NCBI RefSeq assembly: GCF_010015445.1 | Contig: NC_053127.1 | Location: forward strand, 31,743,215-31,807,214 | From: Perca fluviatilis | Taxonomy: Eukaryota > Chordata > Actinopteri > Perciformes > Percidae | DNA length: 64,000 bases | Reading direction: 5' to 3' | Shown here: in pieces, positions 49,844-60,961 of the stretch | Layout of the letters: each line of letters begins with the position of its first letter | Numbering within the stretch: position 1 is the first letter of the stretch | Position numbers and translations under genes: made by a program | The notes under the pieces: generated by a model | Told to the model about the DNA's origin: nothing | Seen by the model: only the letters and a program-made list of their open reading frames with translations | Databases searched by the model: none

Positions 49844-52800
49844 TCATCTCAGCCCCGCCCCAGAGCCCAGGCCGGCCTCGTCCCTCCACATAAAGTCCGG
49901 ACGCTCGCCTCTGGCTGGGCTGCTCTCCACAGGACTGGGCCTGTACCCGGACCTTCCGTCTGGGCACAGGGAGAGGCTGAGGCGAGCCGTGCCGTTGCTG
50001 ATCTTGAACAGGCCGTTAGGACTCAGGAAGGAATCTCTTTCGCTTCCTCCCATGTTGTTGACCGAATCCAAGTCGTTGTAGACTGCGCTGTCGCTCAGCT
50101 GCTTCCTTCCCTGCAGTCTCCTCCTCCTCCTCCTCAAGAAGATAATACCCGCCACCAGGACCAGCACCAGGATGGCCAGGAGGCAGGAGACGGTGAGGGT
50201 GGCGGAGGAGGGCTGGGAGGTCTGGCGCAAAGCGGGCTTGAAACTGGGCTGGAGCGTGAACTCACAGCTCGGACCCATGAAGCCCTTTGGGCACTGGCAC
50301 ACCGGCCCGGTGAAGTGGGTAAAGCAGGTGCCGCCGTTCTGACACGGGTGAACGCCACAGGCGTCGGAGCGCACGCTGCAGTTCTTGCCGGTGTACCCCA
50401 GGGTACAGGAGCAGGTGTAGTCGTTCACGCCGTCTTGGCAGGTTCCGGCATTCTGGCAGGGGGTCGAGGCGCAGTCGTCAATGTTGACCTGGCAGTTGGC
50501 GCCGGTGAAGCCCGCCTGACAGCGGCACAGGACGCTCTGGCCGAGGTCCAGACACTCACCACCTGCAGAGGAGAGAGAAATACTCTGTTCAGCACCCAAG
50601 AGATCAGGAACGGCCAAGGAGCGTAGGGTTACATTCAACACTCTCTCTGAATAAAATTCACTGTTGGAATGTAACTAAGTACATTTACTCAAGTACTGTA
50701 CTTCAGTAGTCTTCTCTTTTCATGCCACTTTCTACTTCTACTCCGCTACATCTCAGAGAGAAATATTGTACTTTTTACTCCACTACATTCATCTGTTACA
50801 GCTTTAGCTACTAGTTACTTTACACGTTAAGATTCCTGCACACAGAACACATGTAGTTTATAAAATCTGATGTTTGATTCTAAAGTAAACTAGCCAACAA
50901 TATAACGGCCTACAAGTCCAGCTGAGATGATGAGACCATTAAACACACAACTGGTTGGATCCTTTACTCTTTCTACAATGGGAGGACAGTTCTGCATTGA
51001 CTACTTTTACTTTTAATACTTTAAGTACATTTTCCTGATGATACTTAAATGCTTTTACTTAAGTAACATTTTCAATGTAGGACTTTTACTTGTAAGAGAG
51101 TATTTTTAGTAGAGTGTTGACTACTAAAAAATTAATAGGCAATTACTATGCCTATTCACTAAAACAATTTCATGTTCAGTTTCCAAACTGCTGATTCGCA
51201 CTTCAGCCACAAGGTGTCGCCAGAGGGGAGGCCCTCTCGTGCCCACTCACCGTTCAGACAGGGCCTGTTGCTGCAGCGGTCCAGCTTCTTCTCACAGTTG
51301 GAGCCCGTGTAGCTGGGAGGGCAGCGGCAGGTGTAGCCTCCGGTCATCGCCTCCACACAGGTGCCGCCGTTGAAGCAGGGACCGTCTGCGCACGTCATGG
51401 CAATGATCTCGCAGTTCTTACCGTAGAATCCCTGCGGGCAGGTGCATGAGTAGTCGTTCTCCAGGTCCTGTGCACAGAGGAAGAAAAAAAAGCTTGACGT
51501 TAAGGAGGAAATGAAGTCCGGCAGGGATGTGTGGCGCCTTCTAGTTCTGGAGCGTTTTCATTTGTTTTGAAGGGTAGATAAAAGCTCTTGATTTTTAGTA
51601 TGCATTATGAGATCAGTGGACATGAACCGAACTGTATTTAAGCTGCTAACATTACACACTATGTGTGCTGACACAAGACAGTTTACCCACCAACCAGTTC
51701 CATTCCCTCACCTATTTATCTCAAGACAGCCCAAAGTCAGTAGTTGTGTTGGTGTGTTTAAAATTAAATAGGTTTTTATGAGAAGAAAGTTAGATTTTGT
51801 TAATTTTTGTTTTGTTTTCCTATTTTTCTGTTATGCACAGCCACCTTTTTCTTATTTTCCTTATTTTCTCTTTCTTCTATACATTTTGTAGAGCCATCTG
51901 GTGGTCATACTTTGCATTTGTTACCTGTGAGTTCACTGGTGTTGGCAATCATCTTGTAGCTAAAAAAAGGGGAAACTGTGTGCAGAGGGCTACACGCTGA
52001 AGAAGGCGGTTGATGCTGCTACGCGTGGGTTGTTACCCAGCTCTATTTGTTAGAGTATTAACAATTTCAGTGTGGAATAGCCATCTAAATAACAGCTTTT
52101 TCACTTTTTGCAAGAAGAGGGCCTTGGACCTTTCTTCTTTTTGGAACTTTCTTTGTTTGTTTAAGGTAGATGTTCCTAATGTATATACTGGTAGTATGAC
52201 GTTTTCTGCAACATCTACATACATGCAGACGAGGTGAAATGTTTGGAGACAAAGGGACAGGAAGTCCATGGGATCAATATGGTTGGCCTTATCTTATCTG
52301 TGATAGTTTTGTGTCTTCATTGTAACTTTAGTGCACCTTTAAACTAAACCGACTTTAATCACGGTGTGTACTCACATTGCAGCTGCCTCCGTTCTTGCAG
52401 GGGTTGCTGTCGCACTCGTTGGTTTCCAGCTCACAGTTGGTGCCTCCAAAGCCAGGCCGGCAGGTGCAGGTGTAGCTGCCCTGGCCCGTGTTGGTGCAAG
52501 TGGCACCGTTGGCGCAGGGCTTGTGGTTGGTGCAGTAGTTGAGGTCCTGGTCGCAGAAGAGCCCCCCCCAACCCTCCTGACAGTTACACTGCCATGGCTG
52601 GCTGCACGTCCCGTGGAGGCAGCCTGGGTAGCGGACGCATTCGCCGCAGGAGGGGCCCTGCCAGCCCATGCGACACGTACAGCCCCCAGGGGCCTCGCAG
52701 TAGCCGTGCCTCTCACTGCAGTCGGCCGAGCAGATGGCTGGGGAGGAGAGGAGAAGGGAGGGTGTATGATTACAATGGGCACGCCTTCTCATACATCTCT

Positions 52801-55800
52801 CACACACACACACACACACACACATGTGTGCAGGGCCCCCTGTCTGACCCCAGCCCTTTTCCAGACTTCACTGTTGGTTAAGTATTAAGCCAAGCAGCTG
52901 GTAGGCACACTGCCGGAGAGAAATGCTTTCTTTTATCTCCCCATTACACACACAAACGCACACACACACACACACACATACACACGCTAACACACCCAGG
53001 TCACCTTAAAAAAAGTGTGTGTGTGTGTGTGTGTGTGTAATGGGGGCCACAGCTCTTTCTTTCATTGTAACAGAGAACAAAAGGCAGATGGAACACCACA
53101 GAAGGTCTTGCAAAAGAGTAAAACACACACTACGGCACATCGCTCACATAAAGGAAACACTCTATATGCTCTGAAAAGATTCCTGTCTGTGTAGGAGATC
53201 ACAAATCAACCTGGGTGATAAGATTAAAAAAAAAATTCCATTCCTGCCTTGACAAAACTTTTTTAAATTTTTCATGTCTTGGGAGGAAAAAACGTCTGGG
53301 TTGCTTGTCTTGCAAAAATCCAGTCCCTCAATGTTACTAATGTGTGAGTGAATACAAATGCTTTTGGTTGTCTCCACTCATCGAATTCCCTTAATTTCTT
53401 TACGTACTCAGATGTATGCGTTTATGAAATGTTCTCTTTACACTGTTTTGTGTCGTGAAGGAGAGTTTGGATCGAAAACCCCTAATTATGTGGCCATCCT
53501 CCTTTTAAGGAAACATCAGAAGGATGCCATTGACTTGATGTGTTTTATTTCTTTATTCTACAGTTTTTATCCTGCTTCTGTTTCCTACCTTCTAAATTAG
53601 TTTTTTCCATTGTTAAATAGTTTGTAACTTTGTTTTATGCCATGTAAATAAATTAGATTTTATTAGGCTATTGTTACAATTAGAAATGACTCATTCACTA
53701 AATAAATATATGTATATCTAGTTGGGTTATCATAGAAGACTACAAAATAACATGATGACAGGTTACATTCTACATTCAGGGGCGGTTCTATTTTAGAATT
53801 AGGATAGATGAAAAATTACTTTAATACTGAGCCACAGGGCCATTAGTGCAAAGGTGAGTGGTATTACGAATGAAATCAGATATGTATCTATGGAAAAGCA
53901 GACATTTCCAAAATGCAGTATCGACAACTTTTGAAAATTAGACATTTATGCGATTGAGTAATGGCTGACAAGCACTATTCCTGAAAATAGCTCCGATTTT
54001 TTTCTGAATGATCTATAGGCATCTAGATTCTGGGTTTAGTTTCACAATGCGGTGATATTCCTATAGCAGAGCTCCTTCGCTCACAATACTAGTCACTAGA
54101 CACTAGTCTCTTTTTCTTTTTTTTGCAATTATTTTTTAGGGGTTCCGGGATCAAGTTAAGGGGTGCCTCGGTACCCCTAAACAAGTTCTAAAATCGCCCC
54201 TGCTACCAGTACCATCATGTATTAATGTGTAATATATAATCCATAAAAGCTACTCATGTGGTTGAATGGGTTGAATGCAGTGTTTGTTCCTCCCCGGCAG
54301 GTTAACCACTGAACTGCACAACTACTGCAGGACTCCTAGGTAGGCTACTCATTGCTGTAATATGCACTCACGCTCCGAGCAGTAGTTCCCCTTCCAGCCC
54401 TCCAGGCAGATGCGGTTGCCCTCCTCGTCGCAGGTGTAGTGGCCCAGCGTGTCGTCTCTCGGCCATCCAGTACTCCGCGCAGCCGTCTCCGAAGTAGTAC
54501 TCGTCGCAGAAGACGTGGTAGGAGTAGCGCAGCTCGCTCTGCTCGCCGAAGTGCACGTCCTGGGACCAGTCCTCCCCGATGGCGAGTCTCCTCCGGGTCG
54601 CCAGGCGGCTCACTAGGTTGTTCTGGTTGTCTGCAGAAGGGAACGGGGAGACATTTATTATGAACCCTCCGGTTGTCCTCGGGTAAAAACTGAGCCGTTT
54701 TTAAAGTTTCTATATCAGAAATTTGGGGTTCTTTCAACCAAATTGGCCCAAAATAACATGGATGGATTCCAACACTCTTCGCAAGTAAAATAAAGGATTG
54801 TATTGAAATGTGGGTCTTTTATTCCTTTTTTATAGCATTTGAAAAGAAAAAAACATTAAAATGGTTTTAAAACGGTTTCCTGACGTAAACAGATAGCCCA
54901 GTAGTATGCGACTATCCATTTAGCATACTCTGATCTTAACTATTCAAAATGATTGATAATTTCAGCTTTTTTCAAACTCAAAAATTAGGTAGGCTATACT
55001 TTCATATACATGAGGTTTGTTGACCCTGAATTCCCAAAACAAGTGTAAAACGTGTGGTAATAAGTTTACTAACAGGATGTAACACCCATTCAGGTGATAA
55101 TGTATACGTTATGATTTATAAAACAGACGTCAGATGTAAATCCAATTAATACGAAGTTGTATCGATATCAGCGAGTCAAAGACACAACCCACCTGTGTAT
55201 TCGGTGGGAGATTCAGCGTTCCAGGCTTCAATGATCAACGAAAATGTCCCCTAGAACAGACAAAAACAACACTTTTAATATTATTACAATAGTAGTTAAC
55301 GTGGCCATTTTACGCAATCATCTGGCATTGATAATGAATTGGTAGATACATGATGTCCTATCATATACAACACCCTAACAACAACAGTATCGTTTGTGTA
55401 ACTATGGTTTTCCATTTACCGGCCACTTGAAGTGGAAAGGCACCCGGATGGGAGCGCTGCTGGAGATCGAGGTGTGATCGGCCCTGATAACGTTGGTGTT
55501 TCCGGTGCCAAAGGTGCAAGGCGGCTCGGCGGAGATCACATCCTCCGGGTGTTTAAGGCAAATTCTGAAAAATATGTGACAGTCCCTGTGTCTTCTGCAG
55601 ATGCGTTGCGCCGTGTGGAATGAATTAATTTTCAGCTCAAACACACCAGAGGACAAAACCTGCAATGACAGAAAAACATGATATAAGACACACACGCTGT
55701 GCGTAAAGACACGATGAGATCGGTTGTTGTTTTTTTTTGGCACAAACAGAAGCCAACTTACTACGTGTAATAAGGCCAGAGCCAAGAGGTATCTCAGGTG

Positions 55801-55812
55801 TAAATGTGCCAT
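49844..55812 (-). CDS. dlc: Delta-like Notch ligand, deltaC, with a frameshift in the DSL exon
   Basis: Seven coding exons: 55812-55762, 55659-55420, 55250-55193, 54630-54372, 52737-52376, 51467-51251, 50562-49844; all GT-AG. Repaired length would be 634 aa. Layout: signal peptide (about 1-17); MNNL domain ([24 protein letters not shown]); DSL domain ([31 protein letters not shown]); eight EGF repeats (C-x-NGGxC pattern); one membrane helix (about 517-538, [20 protein letters not shown]); then a cytoplasmic tail of ~97 aa. [10 protein letters not shown] and the tail ending GAGLR match deltaC and not deltaA/D or Dll4, whose tails end in a PDZ motif. DeltaC activates Notch in neighbouring cells, for example in the segmentation clock. 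Exon 4 has 259 nt where phase demands 258: near 54463-54469 one extra base shifts the frame and a DSL cysteine codon is lost. Read literally, the protein would stop after about 210 aa. Confidence 0.94.
50663..51117. repeat. dispersed AGTGGTGGAATGTAACTAAG-type repeat in dlc
   Basis: TTGGAATGTAACTAAGTACA through AAGTACATTTTCCTGATGAT follows 25292-25807 almost word for word. It lies between the last two coding exons. Close identity of two copies 25 kb apart points to recent activity or conversion. Confidence 0.85.
52799..53040. repeat. CA/GT microsatellite cluster in dlc intron 4
   Basis: An (AC)n run at 52799-52826, an interrupted (CA)n at about 52948-52985 and a (GT)n at 53017-53038 lie close together. 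Opposite-polarity runs could pair to form a hairpin. The cluster is just outside the exon at 52737-52376. Confidence 0.9.
53777..54202. mobile_element. small hAT-like MITE in dlc intron 4
   Basis: Left end CAGGGGCGGTTCTATTTTAG and the reverse complement of the right end, CAGGGGCGATTTTAGA, form inverted termini of the CAGGGGCG type often seen in hAT elements. It is 426 bp with no transposase. The flanking 8-mers (TCTACATT / CTACCAGT) are not a convincing duplication. Confidence 0.6.
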
Positions 55813-56026
55813 TTCTTCTCAGAGTTTTCCAGCTCTAAGTGGATGGCCGCATTCGTCGTGTGCAATAATATTCCCAAACGTTGTTGAAGAAATCTCAAAA
55901 CAGTTTCATCACTTTGGACTCCGTGATCTTGTTGGTGTCTCTTAAATCCTTGTCTACTAACGATGGTCTTCTCCTCCGTCCTATTGTTGGCACTTTGGTT
56001 CTGCTGCGTAAAAGACGCTGCAGTGT

Positions 56027-56033
56027 TTTTATA
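56027..56033 (-). promoter_or_regulatory. TATA box of dlc
   Basis: TATAAAA on the minus strand, in a GAGGGTATAAAAACACTGC context, lies 215 bp upstream of the dlc start codon. A start site about 30 bp downstream (near 55998) would leave a 5' UTR of roughly 185 nt with no splice needed. Upstream GC-rich text fits a core promoter. Confidence 0.6.
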
Positions 56034-56895
56034 CCCTCTGATGCTGCGCGTCCCAGAAGGAGGTGGAGCCGGAGCAGACCTCAGGGGACCAGCCTGACAC
56101 AGGGGGCCTGCCTGGGGATTTAGACAACCCACATTACACCTGGACCTGGTCCTTGATAGGAATCTGCATAAGAAGCTGACGCAGGGCAGACATGTTTAAC
56201 GTTAGGCTACTGCATGAATCTTAACCACTCAAGCTAATGTGGGTGATAAAACTGAATCGCCACAGAAGTATTGGATGGACCAAAAAATCTACAACTGGTC
56301 TGAAAACAGCAAACTATCCAAGTTTTAGTGATTTCAGACTTTAAGAACTTTTAATATATAGTTTAAGTGAGTAGCTTAATAAACTATTATTTAGGCATTC
56401 AGATTTGAACAAAGTGCCAGGACATTATATAATTAAGGCCTTCTGCATTTCATCAGCAGTTAACTTTAACACCAATGTATAGATCATTGTTCAGAAAGTT
56501 TTCCTTTTTTCTTTTTTGGATCTTGTCTACACACTAAACAAAGCTCAGAAGGAAGCGGGGAAGAATAGGGTAGCTTTTCTTTCTTTACATCCAACATTAT
56601 AATTGCTCTGACGCGTGTGGGGGGACAAAGGGTGGGCAGGTCCCGGAGCAGAACGCATTGTGCGTCTAGCGGCTATTCAGGCCTCTTCTGTCGCGCTCCT
56701 GGGCCTGAAGAAGGGTGCGGGGGGACAACAGAAGGGGGGGGTGTTGCTCGCGCGCGTGTGTGTCCTGCAGAGTTTGGACTATCATGTTGCTTTTGTCTGG
56801 ACCTCATGCGAACAGCTGTATGGTAATCAACGGCACATGGTCGACCGTGTGCGGCTCCAAACCCGGCTATTGTCTCCCCAAAGCTTCCACCCCCG

Positions 56896-56902
56896 GCGCG
56901 CG

Positions 56903-56973
<71 letters not shown>
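56896..56973. repeat. (GC)n(AC)n microsatellite upstream of dlc
   Basis: About 7 GC dinucleotides run straight into about 31 CA dinucleotides. Alternating purine-pyrimidine runs of this kind favour Z-DNA. It lies about 870 bp upstream of the dlc TATA box. Confidence 0.97.
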
Positions 56974-56976
<3 letters not shown>

Positions 56977-58903
56977 AACTAACCCTGTATTGATTTAGGG
57001 AGGACTGCGTTGGCTGTCGGTTTCAGCACCTGTCGCTGGCAGAGGGTCTAAACTAAACACACCTAAACTAAGCTGATCTTTAACACTGCATGACTGATTT
57101 AATGGAACAATAAGCAGCCTCTGAAATAATTTTACACGAGGGGTTTCAAGACCCTTAACAATAAATATTGATTTGTGTTTGGTTATTATCTTTATTGTGA
57201 GCGTCGCCTGGAGGAGAGTTTCTGGTGGTGGTGGCCATTGGAAGGATGACATATAAAAAGCGACTGTGGAGGTGAAACGAGTCATTAGGACTCCAAACAT
57301 TTCAACCGACAGACATAAAGTCAAATATTTCCACATGGCAACCGCATTAAAAGTCTCAGTGTTTAGCAATCCCACACTGCAAAGTGCGTTGGGTTGTGTG
57401 TATGGTCCTAGTGGTGAGAGAGTGGGGGGTCCTGTTGATATTCTAATGAGAAAAGAGGACGCGTGCCTGAGGTGGCCCCCTGTATATCCCGGCACGCTTC
57501 CCTGCAGGACAACGAGGACAAACGAGGGAGGAAACTATCACACTTGTATGTGAAGTAAGTTAAGCTAAAGGAAAAGGGCTGGGGCAGATTCTTGTGGTTC
57601 TTGGTGGTCAGCTCACTCACACAGCATTATGTCAAACCCTTAGTCCAGAACAGTGGGTCTAAAAGTGGGACCAATCATCTCCCAAGGAATTCCAGCTTCC
57701 CCTTACAAAATGAGGACAATTTGGATTTTACTACCATTTCTGCAGGTCAAAAGTAGAGAGAGGACACTACACAGAGCACGACACTATGGTTTCATTCCAT
57801 CTTCTCACAGAGTACCAACATGTTCCCTAAAAATTTACTTTTCAGTGCCAAAATGGCTTGTGTCCGGCAATATTTAATGGAGGAGTACAGTGTATCTGTG
57901 TGTTTTTAAAGTCAACTTTTTAAATGTGCTCTACTGACTGGGTCATGAGTTTGGTGCAGTACCCCCATGCTTTGTGCTTTATAATATTTGAGGATGAACT
58001 GGTATCATTTTTCACAAAGAGGAGACAAAAGGTGCTTACAAAGAAGCTCTCCCTCCTTCCAATATCTTACAATGATATTTTTATGAAACATAAGCAAAAG
58101 TTACAGCCTGTGTATGATCTGAATAAAGATGCACCAGCTCTGTGGCTGCTCTTGGTCTGGAGCATCGTGATATTTACACCACACACCCTGGGATAATTTA
58201 TTTTCAACAGATCTTATAAGGGGAGAATGAAATTATATCTGAGATGTGAAAATAAGAGCCTCTCCTGCTCTCCCCCAAAGGATGATAACACTCCCTTTAG
58301 CAAAACGGCAAAAGATACACCCCCACAATAATTTCCATACAGTGCCTAGCTGAACATGTGTGTGGGTTTGTGTGTTACATCATATCAAATCTCTTACATC
58401 CTACAATCCTGATGTCACACACGCAGCCCCCACACATCATCCAGTTTTTCTTTGGGAGGGGCAGAAACACTCATTTTAAAAGTTTGCACCGCGTCCATAC
58501 AGTATACCTGCTGCATCTCTCCGTGGGGGAGGATGTGTGTGTCTTTGTGTCAGGAGCAGATGGACAGTGCACCCTCTCTGCTGTTATCATCTGTATTACT
58601 TGCAGGAGTGTGACACGAGTGTGCCACGGGGCATGGGAACCAAAGAGGAGTCAAGTCAACCCCCCCCTCCCTCCCCACCTCCCACTAGTTTGAGTGGCCG
58701 GCATCTGCCTCATCTCCAGCCCACAACAGCTTGGAGATCCTGCTCCCCAAGGACTCTTGAAGAAAGAGAGGGGGAGCTGCTGCAAATCTGACACCTGCAG
58801 GCTCCTGGGGGAGAAGTCGGCCTGTTGTGGCCACTTCTGCAGCCTGCTGTCTGACTGTGGGACAATAGGAGGTGTGGAATGGGAGTCTGGTGGGCCGTGA
58901 TGT

Positions 58904-58904
<1 letters not shown>

Positions 58905-58998
<94 letters not shown>
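58905..58998. repeat. (GT)n microsatellite, ~94 bp
   Basis: An almost uninterrupted run of GT, about 45 units after one GTGC. Its purity implies high length variability between individuals. Confidence 0.97.
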
Positions 58999-58999
<1 letters not shown>

Positions 59000-59616
59000 A
59001 GCATATATACAGCCTTTAATGTATGCATACCATTTGGTTGATTGGTTGATCTCATTAAGATGCTGAATGCTGGACTACTATGGGGTACCTAAACATGCAC
59101 ACAGCCCTGCCACATCCCCATTGTGCAAATTTATGGCTGAGTCAGAGGGGCATGACGTGTTTGTAGGTGCATTATTAGGCAAATCACTGGCTAGACTGAA
59201 ATACTGTACTGTTTCTGTAACAATTCCTTTGTGAAATCAGTGTTTTGAAACATTGTAGGCCATTCTTGTTCCCTTAGGCCATCTGTGCCTTCAGCCCTCC
59301 TCCAGACCCTTGCAGGACAGCTGGCTGACAGTAATACTGTACTTTACCTCAGCTTTGCTCCGGACTCTGAAGTCTTGCCCTTTCCTTATTGCTACAACAC
59401 ATACGGAACCTTTTCTTGCTCAGTTAGTCCCATGATTAAAGTTCTTAAGATTAGTAAAGCCAAGTGGATCTACTGTATACAGTCATAGCATAGTATGTTG
59501 AAAATATTTATAAAAAAGTCATAGTATAGTATGTTGAAATAAGTCACAGTATAGTCTATGTAAAGACTCAGGGCGTTACCTGGATCCAAACTTTACTTTA
59601 TGATATAATGGAAAAA

Positions 59617-59698
59617 GATGAGGTGGCCGAGTGGTTAAGGCGATGGACTGCTAATCCATTGTGCTCTGCACGCGTGGGTTTGAATCCCATCCTCGTCG
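59617..59698 (+). tRNA. trnas-gcu: tRNA-Ser (GCT), copy 1, slightly diverged
   Basis: 82 nt with a class II shape. The acceptor stem is GATGAGG/CCTCGTC with one T-G wobble; the A box is TGGCCGAGTGG; the anticodon loop is CTGCTAA (anticodon GCT); the long variable arm is GTGC-TCT-GCAC; the T arm is GGGTTTGAATCCC. The T loop has TTTGAAT where the other copies have TTCGAAT, which weakens the B box. The first TTTT on the plus strand is at 59818-59821, about 120 nt downstream. It may be inactive. Confidence 0.85.
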
Positions 59699-60452
59699 AA
59701 GCAGAGTTTATTGTTCTGCTACAGTTACATGTCAACAATATAACTGACTATATTCAAACACTGATCTCTATAACAATGTTATCAGTATCTCCCATAGACA
59801 TCTACATCTGATTATTGTTTTAGTGATAGTATGTTGAAAAAATCATACTATAATATGACGAACAAAGTAATGTAAAAGTCATACTATTGCATATCGAGAG
59901 AAGTCACAGTATGTCGAAAAACGTGATAAAAACTCATAGTATAGTATGTCTAATAAAGTGTTGAAAAGTCATAGTATAGTATGTTGAAAAAAAGTCATAG
60001 TATAGTATGTCGAAAAAAGTGATAAAAAAGTTATAGTATAAAGTAGATAAAGTCAAATCGAGAGAAGAAACCATATGTCTAAAAAATGTATAAAAAAGTA
60101 ATAGAGTTGTATGTCGAAAAAATGTATAAAAAAGTCATAGTATAGCATGTCGAAAAAAAATCATAGTATAGTATGTTGAAAAAAGTGATAAAAAATCATA
60201 GTATAGTATGTTGAAAAAAGTGATAAAAATGTTATAGTATGTCAAAAAAAAGTCATGGTATAGTATGTTGAAAAAAGTCATAGTATAGTATGTTAAAAAA
60301 AGTGATAAAAAAGTCATAGTATAGTATGTCAAAAAATTGATAAAAACATCATAGTACAGTATGTCTAAATAAGTCATAGTATAGTATGTTGAAAAAAATG
60401 ATAAAGTCATAGTATAGTATGTCGAAAAAGTGTTTATAAAGTCGTGAAAACA

Positions 60453-60961
60453 GACGAGGTGGCCGCCTCGTCTGTTTTCATGACTTTATAAAGTAAAGGT
60501 TGGATCCAGGTAACGCCCTAAGTCTTTACATAGACTAACTATACTGTGGCTTAATTATCACTTTTTCGACATACTATACTATGACTTATTTACTGTACTA
60601 TGATGTTTTTATCAATTTTTTGACATACTATACTATGGCTTTTTATCACTTTTTTCGACATACTATACTATGACTTATTTCGACATACTATACTATGACT
60701 TATTTCGACACTATGATTATGACTGTTCAACACTTTATTAGACATACTATTCTATGACTTTTTTTGACATACTATACTATGATTTTTTTTCAACATACTA
60801 TTACAATAATGTATCTGGGAGATACAGATAACATTATTATAGAGATCAGTATTTGAATATAGCCAGTTAATTTGTTGACATGTAACTGTAGCAGTGGTTA
60901 AGGCGATGGACTGCTAATCCATTGTGCTCTGCACACGTGGGTTCGAATCCCATCCTCGTTG
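60453..60961 (+). pseudogene. tRNA-Ser (GCT), copy 2, split by an inverted 427-bp array segment
   Basis: The first 13 nt (GACGAGGTGGCCG, 60453-60465) and the last 69 nt (AGTGGTTAAGG onward, 60893-60961) add up to exactly 82 nt, the full gene. Between them lies 60466-60892, which is reverse-complemented array sequence: it begins with the complement of a tRNA acceptor and 5' flank and ends with the complement of a type-A 3' flank. The gene is therefore broken within the D arm and its A box is cut. A TTTTTTTTT run follows the 3' end. Confidence 0.85.

Larger units (their letters stand above)
56034..59473. other. dlc 5' flank, non-coding, no further gene recognised
   Basis: Frames such as 56995-57495 on the minus strand and 57924-58196 on the plus strand match no family. 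A T-box-like AGGTGTAA half site sits at 56134-56141 on the minus strand, about 100 bp upstream of the TATA box; T-box control of delta genes in mesoderm is known, but one short site is weak evidence. Two long CA/GT runs are listed separately. Confidence 0.4.

Noticed and set aside
53769..54210. 8-bp target duplication for the MITE in dlc intron 4
   Set aside because: TCTACATT and CTACCAGT match too poorly; only the inverted ends are supported.
49844..55812. dll4, deltaA or deltaD as identity of the Notch ligand
   Set aside because: The tail lacks their ATEV end, and the [11 protein letters not shown] segment and GLR terminus fit deltaC better.
56134..56141. T-box binding site in the dlc promoter
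   Set aside because: A single 8-bp half site occurs often by chance; noted in the 5' flank entry but not called as a feature.
56995..57495. 166-aa minus-strand frame upstream of dlc
   Set aside because: No recognisable domain, no codon pattern or splice partners, and it overlaps other frames on the plus strand.
57924..58196. 90-aa plus-strand frame
   Set aside because: No family resemblance, and it is isolated in non-coding sequence; not enough to call a gene.
60135..60410. 91-aa minus-strand frame rich in YYTMTFL (similar at 63297-63572)
   Set aside because: It is a translation of the satellite spacer repeats.
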